From Roseovarius sp. MMSF_3350 (lineage in GTDB: Bacteria; Pseudomonadota; Alphaproteobacteria; Rhodobacterales; Rhodobacteraceae): a DNA stretch of 64,000 nucleotides. A program made the position numbers and the translations under genes. Location of the stretch: positions 1-64,000 of the forward strand of contig NZ_JASHIZ010000013.1 in NCBI RefSeq assembly GCF_030733425.1, written 5' to 3'. Below the pieces are notes generated by a model that did not search any database, was not told the DNA's origin, and saw only the letters and a list, made by a program, of their open reading frames with translations. This document shows positions 61,347 to 64,000 of the stretch, piece by piece. Numbering within the stretch: the first letter of the stretch is position 1; each line of letters starts with the position of its first letter.

Positions 61347-62831
61347 ATGGCTCACACCGCCGAATTCGGCCGCTATCACAGCCCCGAGGCCCCCGCGCCG
61401 CAAAATTTTTCGGACGCCGCCGCCGCCGTGGACCACCTGATCGCGCTCTATGACGGTGCGGTGGAGTTTCTGTGCCAAGCGTTCCAGACCGCCATGCACG
61501 AAGGCCAGCCCGACCGGGCGATCCGCGCCTACTACCCCGAGATCCGCATCAGCACCTCCAGCTATGCCAAGATCGACAGCCGCCTCAGCTTCGGCCACCT
61601 CGCCGAGCCCGGCACCTACAGCACCACCGTCACCCGGCCCCGGATGTTCCGCAACTACCTCGAACAGCAGATCGGCCTCCTGCTGCACAACCACGAGGTG
61701 CCGGTCACGATCCAGCTGTCCGACACACCCATGCCGGTGCATTTCGCGGTGGCCAACGACCCCGCCATCACCGTGCCTCAACAGGGCGCGGCCGATTTCA
61801 CCCTGCGCGACTTTTTCGACGTGCCGGACCTGTCGACCACCAATGACGACATCGTCAACGGCACCTACACCGTGATGCAGCAGGACCCCGCGCCGCTCGC
61901 CCCCTTCACGGCGCAGCGCGTGGACTACTCGCTCGCCCGGCTTGCGCATTACACCGCCACCGCGCCCGAGCATTTCCAGAACCACGTCCTCTTCACCAAC
62001 TACCAGTTCTACGTGGCCGAGTTCGAGGCCTATGCCCGCAAGGTGCTCGCCAATCCCGACAGCGGCTACGACAGCTTCATCGGCCCCGGCGACACGGCCA
62101 TCACCGGCCCCGACGAGGTGCTGCGCCCCACCTCCAAGCTGCCGCAGATGCCCACCTACCACCTCAAGCGCAAGGACAGCAGCGGCATCACCCTGGTCAA
62201 TATCGGCGTCGGCCCCTCCAACGCGAAGACGGCGACCGACCACATCGCCGTCCTGCGCCCCCATGCCTGGATCATGGTGGGCCATTGCGCGGGCCTCAGG
62301 AACTCGCAATCGCTGGGCGATTTCGTCCTCGCCCATGCCTACCTGCGCGAGGATGCGGTACTCGATGCCGATCTGCCCGCCTGGGTGCCCATCCCGGCGC
62401 TGGCCGAAGTGCAGATCGCGCTGGAAAAGGCCGTCGCAGCGGAAACCGAACTGGAAGGCTACGCGCTGAAAAGCGTCATGCGCACCGGCACCGTTGCCAG
62501 CTTCGACAACCGCAACTGGGAACTGCGCGACCAGTCCGGCCCGGTCCAGCGCCTCAGCCAGTCCCGCGCCATCGCGCTCGACATGGAAAGCGCGACCATC
62601 GCCGCCAACGGCTTTCGCTTCCGTGTACCCTACGGCACGCTTCTGTGCGTGTCGGACAAGCCCCTGCATGGCGAGCTGAAACTGCCCGGCATGGCCAGCG
62701 ATTTCTACAAGACGCAGGTGTCCCGCCACCTGATGATCGGCATCCGCGCGATGGAGCATATCCGCGACATGCCCCTGGAACGCATCCACAGCCGCAAACT
62801 GCGCAGCTTCGACGAAACGGCGTTCCTCTAG
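61347..62831 (+). CDS. amn: AMP nucleosidase
   Basis: A 494-aa AMP nucleosidase splitting AMP into adenine and ribose 5-phosphate. An N-terminal regulatory AMN domain (SYAKIDSRLSFGHLAEPG, YLEQQIGLLLHNH) is followed by a phosphorylase-type catalytic domain with NIGVGPSNAKTATDHIAVLRP and the late IALDMESATIAANG and TLLCVSDKPLHGELK, cited by key residues. The length equals E. coli Amn. It diverges from the VOC gene over 96 bases. Confidence 0.94.
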   Translation: MAHTAEFGRYHSPEAPAPQNFSDAAAAVDHLIALYDGAVEFLCQAFQTAMHEGQPDRAIRAYYPEIRISTSSYAKIDSRLSFGHLAEPGTYSTTVTRPRMFRNYLEQQIGLLLHNHEVPVTIQLSDTPMPVHFAVANDPAITVPQQGAADFTLRDFFDVPDLSTTNDDIVNGTYTVMQQDPAPLAPFTAQRVDYSLARLAHYTATAPEHFQNHVLFTNYQFYVAEFEAYARKVLANPDSGYDSFIGPGDTAITGPDEVLRPTSKLPQMPTYHLKRKDSSGITLVNIGVGPSNAKTATDHIAVLRPHAWIMVGHCAGLRNSQSLGDFVLAHAYLREDAVLDADLPAWVPIPALAEVQIALEKAVAAETELEGYALKSVMRTGTVASFDNRNWELRDQSGPVQRLSQSRAIALDMESATIAANGFRFRVPYGTLLCVSDKPLHGELKLPGMASDFYKTQVSRHLMIGIRAMEHIRDMPLERIHSRKLRSFDETAFL

Positions 62832-62857
62832 ACTCGACCGGGCATCGAAGAACACCC

Positions 62858-62878
62858 GTCCCGGACTTGATCCGGGAC
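62858..62878. repeat. Family A palindrome after amn
   Basis: GTCCCGGA-CTTGA-TCCGGGAC with the same arms as 59875-59895, 24 bases after the amn stop. The 203-base gap also has a 6-3-6 dyad, ATTCCG-ATC-CGGAAT (63001-63015), just before the next gene's ribosome site. Confidence 0.75.
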
Positions 62879-63034
62879 CTCCCTGCGCTTTGCCACCCCA
62901 ATGAACACGATGATCGGCCACCCGCCCCCAATGGCACCGCCCTGCCCACATAGATTGAAAATACTCGCGCCGACTCGCGTTTTACGTCTACGCTGCTCGG
63001 ATTCCGATCCGGAATGACACGACAGGAGAAAACA

Positions 63035-63469
63035 ATGTCAAAAAAACTGGTCCTGGGATTTGACGACAGTGAAAGCGCCAAGGCGGCTCTCGACTTCGCC
63101 ATCACGATGGCAAAGGCACAAGGTTCCGAGGTGATCGTTGCTCACGTGCTGGAATGGTCGCCCTATTCCTTCCTCACCAAGGAAGAGCTCGAGGAACGGC
63201 ACATGCGCCGCAAGGAGGAACTGGCCCGCGCCGAGGAGGCGCTGCTCAAACCCGTTCTGAAGCAGCTCGCCGATGCCGGCATCACCGCCACCACGGTCCT
63301 GCGCTATGGCCACATCGCCGACACGCTGGTCGAGATCATCAACGAGAACAAGGCTCAGCAGGTCGTCATCGGCCGCACCGGACATTCCGCGCTGTCGTCG
63401 CGGATCTTCGGCTCTGTCGCGGGCAGCCTCGCGCAGGCCGCGCCGGTGCCCGTCACCATCGTGCCGTGA
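63035..63469 (+). CDS. Universal stress protein (UspA family)
   Basis: A 144-aa single-domain Usp. The N-terminal LVLGFDDSESAKAALDFA and the C-terminal ATP-binding motif VVIGRTGHSALSSRIFGSVAGSLAQAAPVPVTIVP (cited here as G-R-T-G-H-S...G-S-V...V-P-V) mark the ATP-binding type. The Shine-Dalgarno CAGGAG precedes the ATG. It lies 40 bases before a sodium:alanine symporter gene in the same direction, so the two may share a transcript. Confidence 0.92.
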   Translation: MSKKLVLGFDDSESAKAALDFAITMAKAQGSEVIVAHVLEWSPYSFLTKEELEERHMRRKEELARAEEALLKPVLKQLADAGITATTVLRYGHIADTLVEIINENKAQQVVIGRTGHSALSSRIFGSVAGSLAQAAPVPVTIVP

Positions 63470-63509
63470 CAACGTGCCAAGCATTCAACAAGAAAATCGA
63501 GGGACACAG

Positions 63510-64000
63510 ATGAAACATTCACTCAAGACGCCCCTGGCGGCGCTCTTCGCCCTGCTGGCGCTCAGCGCTCCGGCCCTGGCGCAATCCGTCGACGAACGCG
63601 TCAACGAGATCTTCGCCAACTCCACCGGCTGGTTCGTCAGCCTGATCTTCTCCGACTTCCCGGGCACGAACTTTCCCTGGATCGTGGGCTGGCTGGTCAT
63701 CGCCGCCACCGTCTTCACCATCTATTTCGGCGTGGTGCAGTTCCGCTGGGTCGGCCACTCCATCGCGCTCGTGAAGGGCGACTATTCCGATCCCAACGAC
63801 GCGGGCGAGGTCAGCCACTTCCAGGCGCTCGCCACGGCGCTTTCGGGCACGGTGGGCCTTGGCAACATCGCGGGCGTCGCGGTCGCCATCGGCATCGGCG
63901 GTCCGGGGGCCACGTTCTGGATGATCCTCGCCGGCCTCATGGGCATGGCATCGAAATTCACCGAATGTACGCTGGGCGTGAAATACCGCAACGAATACCC
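63510..64000 (+). CDS. Alanine/glycine:sodium symporter (AGCS), N-terminal part
   Basis: The open frame runs off the window after 163 codons. A signal-peptide-like N-terminus (MKHSLKTPLAALFALLALSA, ending PALA) precedes the AGCS motifs FPWIVGWLVIAATVFTIYFG, SHFQALATALSGTVGLGNIAG and GGPGATFWMILAGLMGMA, quoted in parts. GAGGGA precedes the ATG at 63510. It imports alanine or glycine with sodium. This fits a marine roseobacter. Confidence 0.9.
   Translation, partial: MKHSLKTPLAALFALLALSAPALAQSVDERVNEIFANSTGWFVSLIFSDFPGTNFPWIVGWLVIAATVFTIYFGVVQFRWVGHSIALVKGDYSDPNDAGEVSHFQALATALSGTVGLGNIAGVAVAIGIGGPGATFWMILAGLMGMASKFTECTLGVKYRNEY

Noticed and set aside
1-64000. tRNA genes, CRISPR arrays, insertion sequences or prophage
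   Set aside because: No cloverleaf-like GGTTCGANTCC context, no spaced identical repeats and no transposase or integrase motifs were seen. A tRNA scan would settle the first point.

Overview
The window is GC-rich DNA with the gene content of a Rhodobacteraceae (Roseobacter-group) alphaproteobacterium. This placement is inferred from protein families and gene order: glnK-amt, accD-folC, paired dimethylglycine/sarcosine dehydrogenase-like flavoproteins, and dispersed GTCCCGG-type palindromes. Coding density is high and most neighbouring genes overlap by ATGA or are a few bases apart. I saw no rRNA, tRNA, CRISPR array, integrase or transposase.

Layout: 1-3.4 kb holds the 3' end of a frameshifted alanine dehydrogenase, recQ and yaaA. 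From 13.06 to 3.46 kb (minus strand) runs a LIV-type ABC transporter locus: acyl-CoA synthetase, livG, livH, three small genes, livM, livK, livF and a PaaK-like CoA ligase. A plus-strand set at 13.6-16.8 kb encodes a DsbA-fold isomerase, a hybrid histidine kinase and an OmpR-type regulator. From 26.17 to 16.90 kb (minus strand) is a tightly packed operon: XRE-cupin regulator, LysE exporter, two GFA-family proteins, a DMGDH-like flavoprotein, a second LysE, a homocysteine methyltransferase, an unknown 224-aa protein and a second DMGDH-like flavoprotein. This reads as betaine/dimethylglycine/sarcosine demethylation with formaldehyde handling. Two copies of a GTGAAA-N13-TTTCAC dyad sit just upstream of its regulator gene.

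From 26.3 to 46.6 kb lie mainly housekeeping or single genes: free-methionine-sulfoxide reductase, thiolase, a STAS/anti-sigma kinase pair, gamma-glutamyltransferase, hspQ, a lytic transglycosylase lipoprotein, lolA, exoD, ftsK, an aminotransferase, an amidase, a ubiH-like hydroxylase, rsmD, a ferredoxin reductase, a peroxiredoxin, two hypotheticals, phhB, a GNAT/FemAB-like protein, a glycerophosphodiesterase and ridA. From 46.8 to 49.8 kb is a type I secretion ABC/HlyD pair without a visible substrate. From 50 to 64 kb: mlaA-mlaC, an isochorismatase-like hydrolase, PBP1A, glnK-amt, a CPBP protease, accD-folC, an epimerase-like protein, a VOC protein, AMP nucleosidase, a universal stress protein and the start of an alanine/sodium symporter.

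Intergenic DNA carries several recurring palindromes: family A (GTCCCGG-N-CCGGGAC type), family B (GTAGGG..GGGT-AAA-ACCC type), short 6-3-6 hairpins, and a 23-bp AT-rich motif shared by positions 5605-5627 and 59744-59766. These, the operator pair upstream of the demethylation operon and the inverted repeat at the recQ ribosome binding site are the main non-coding signals.
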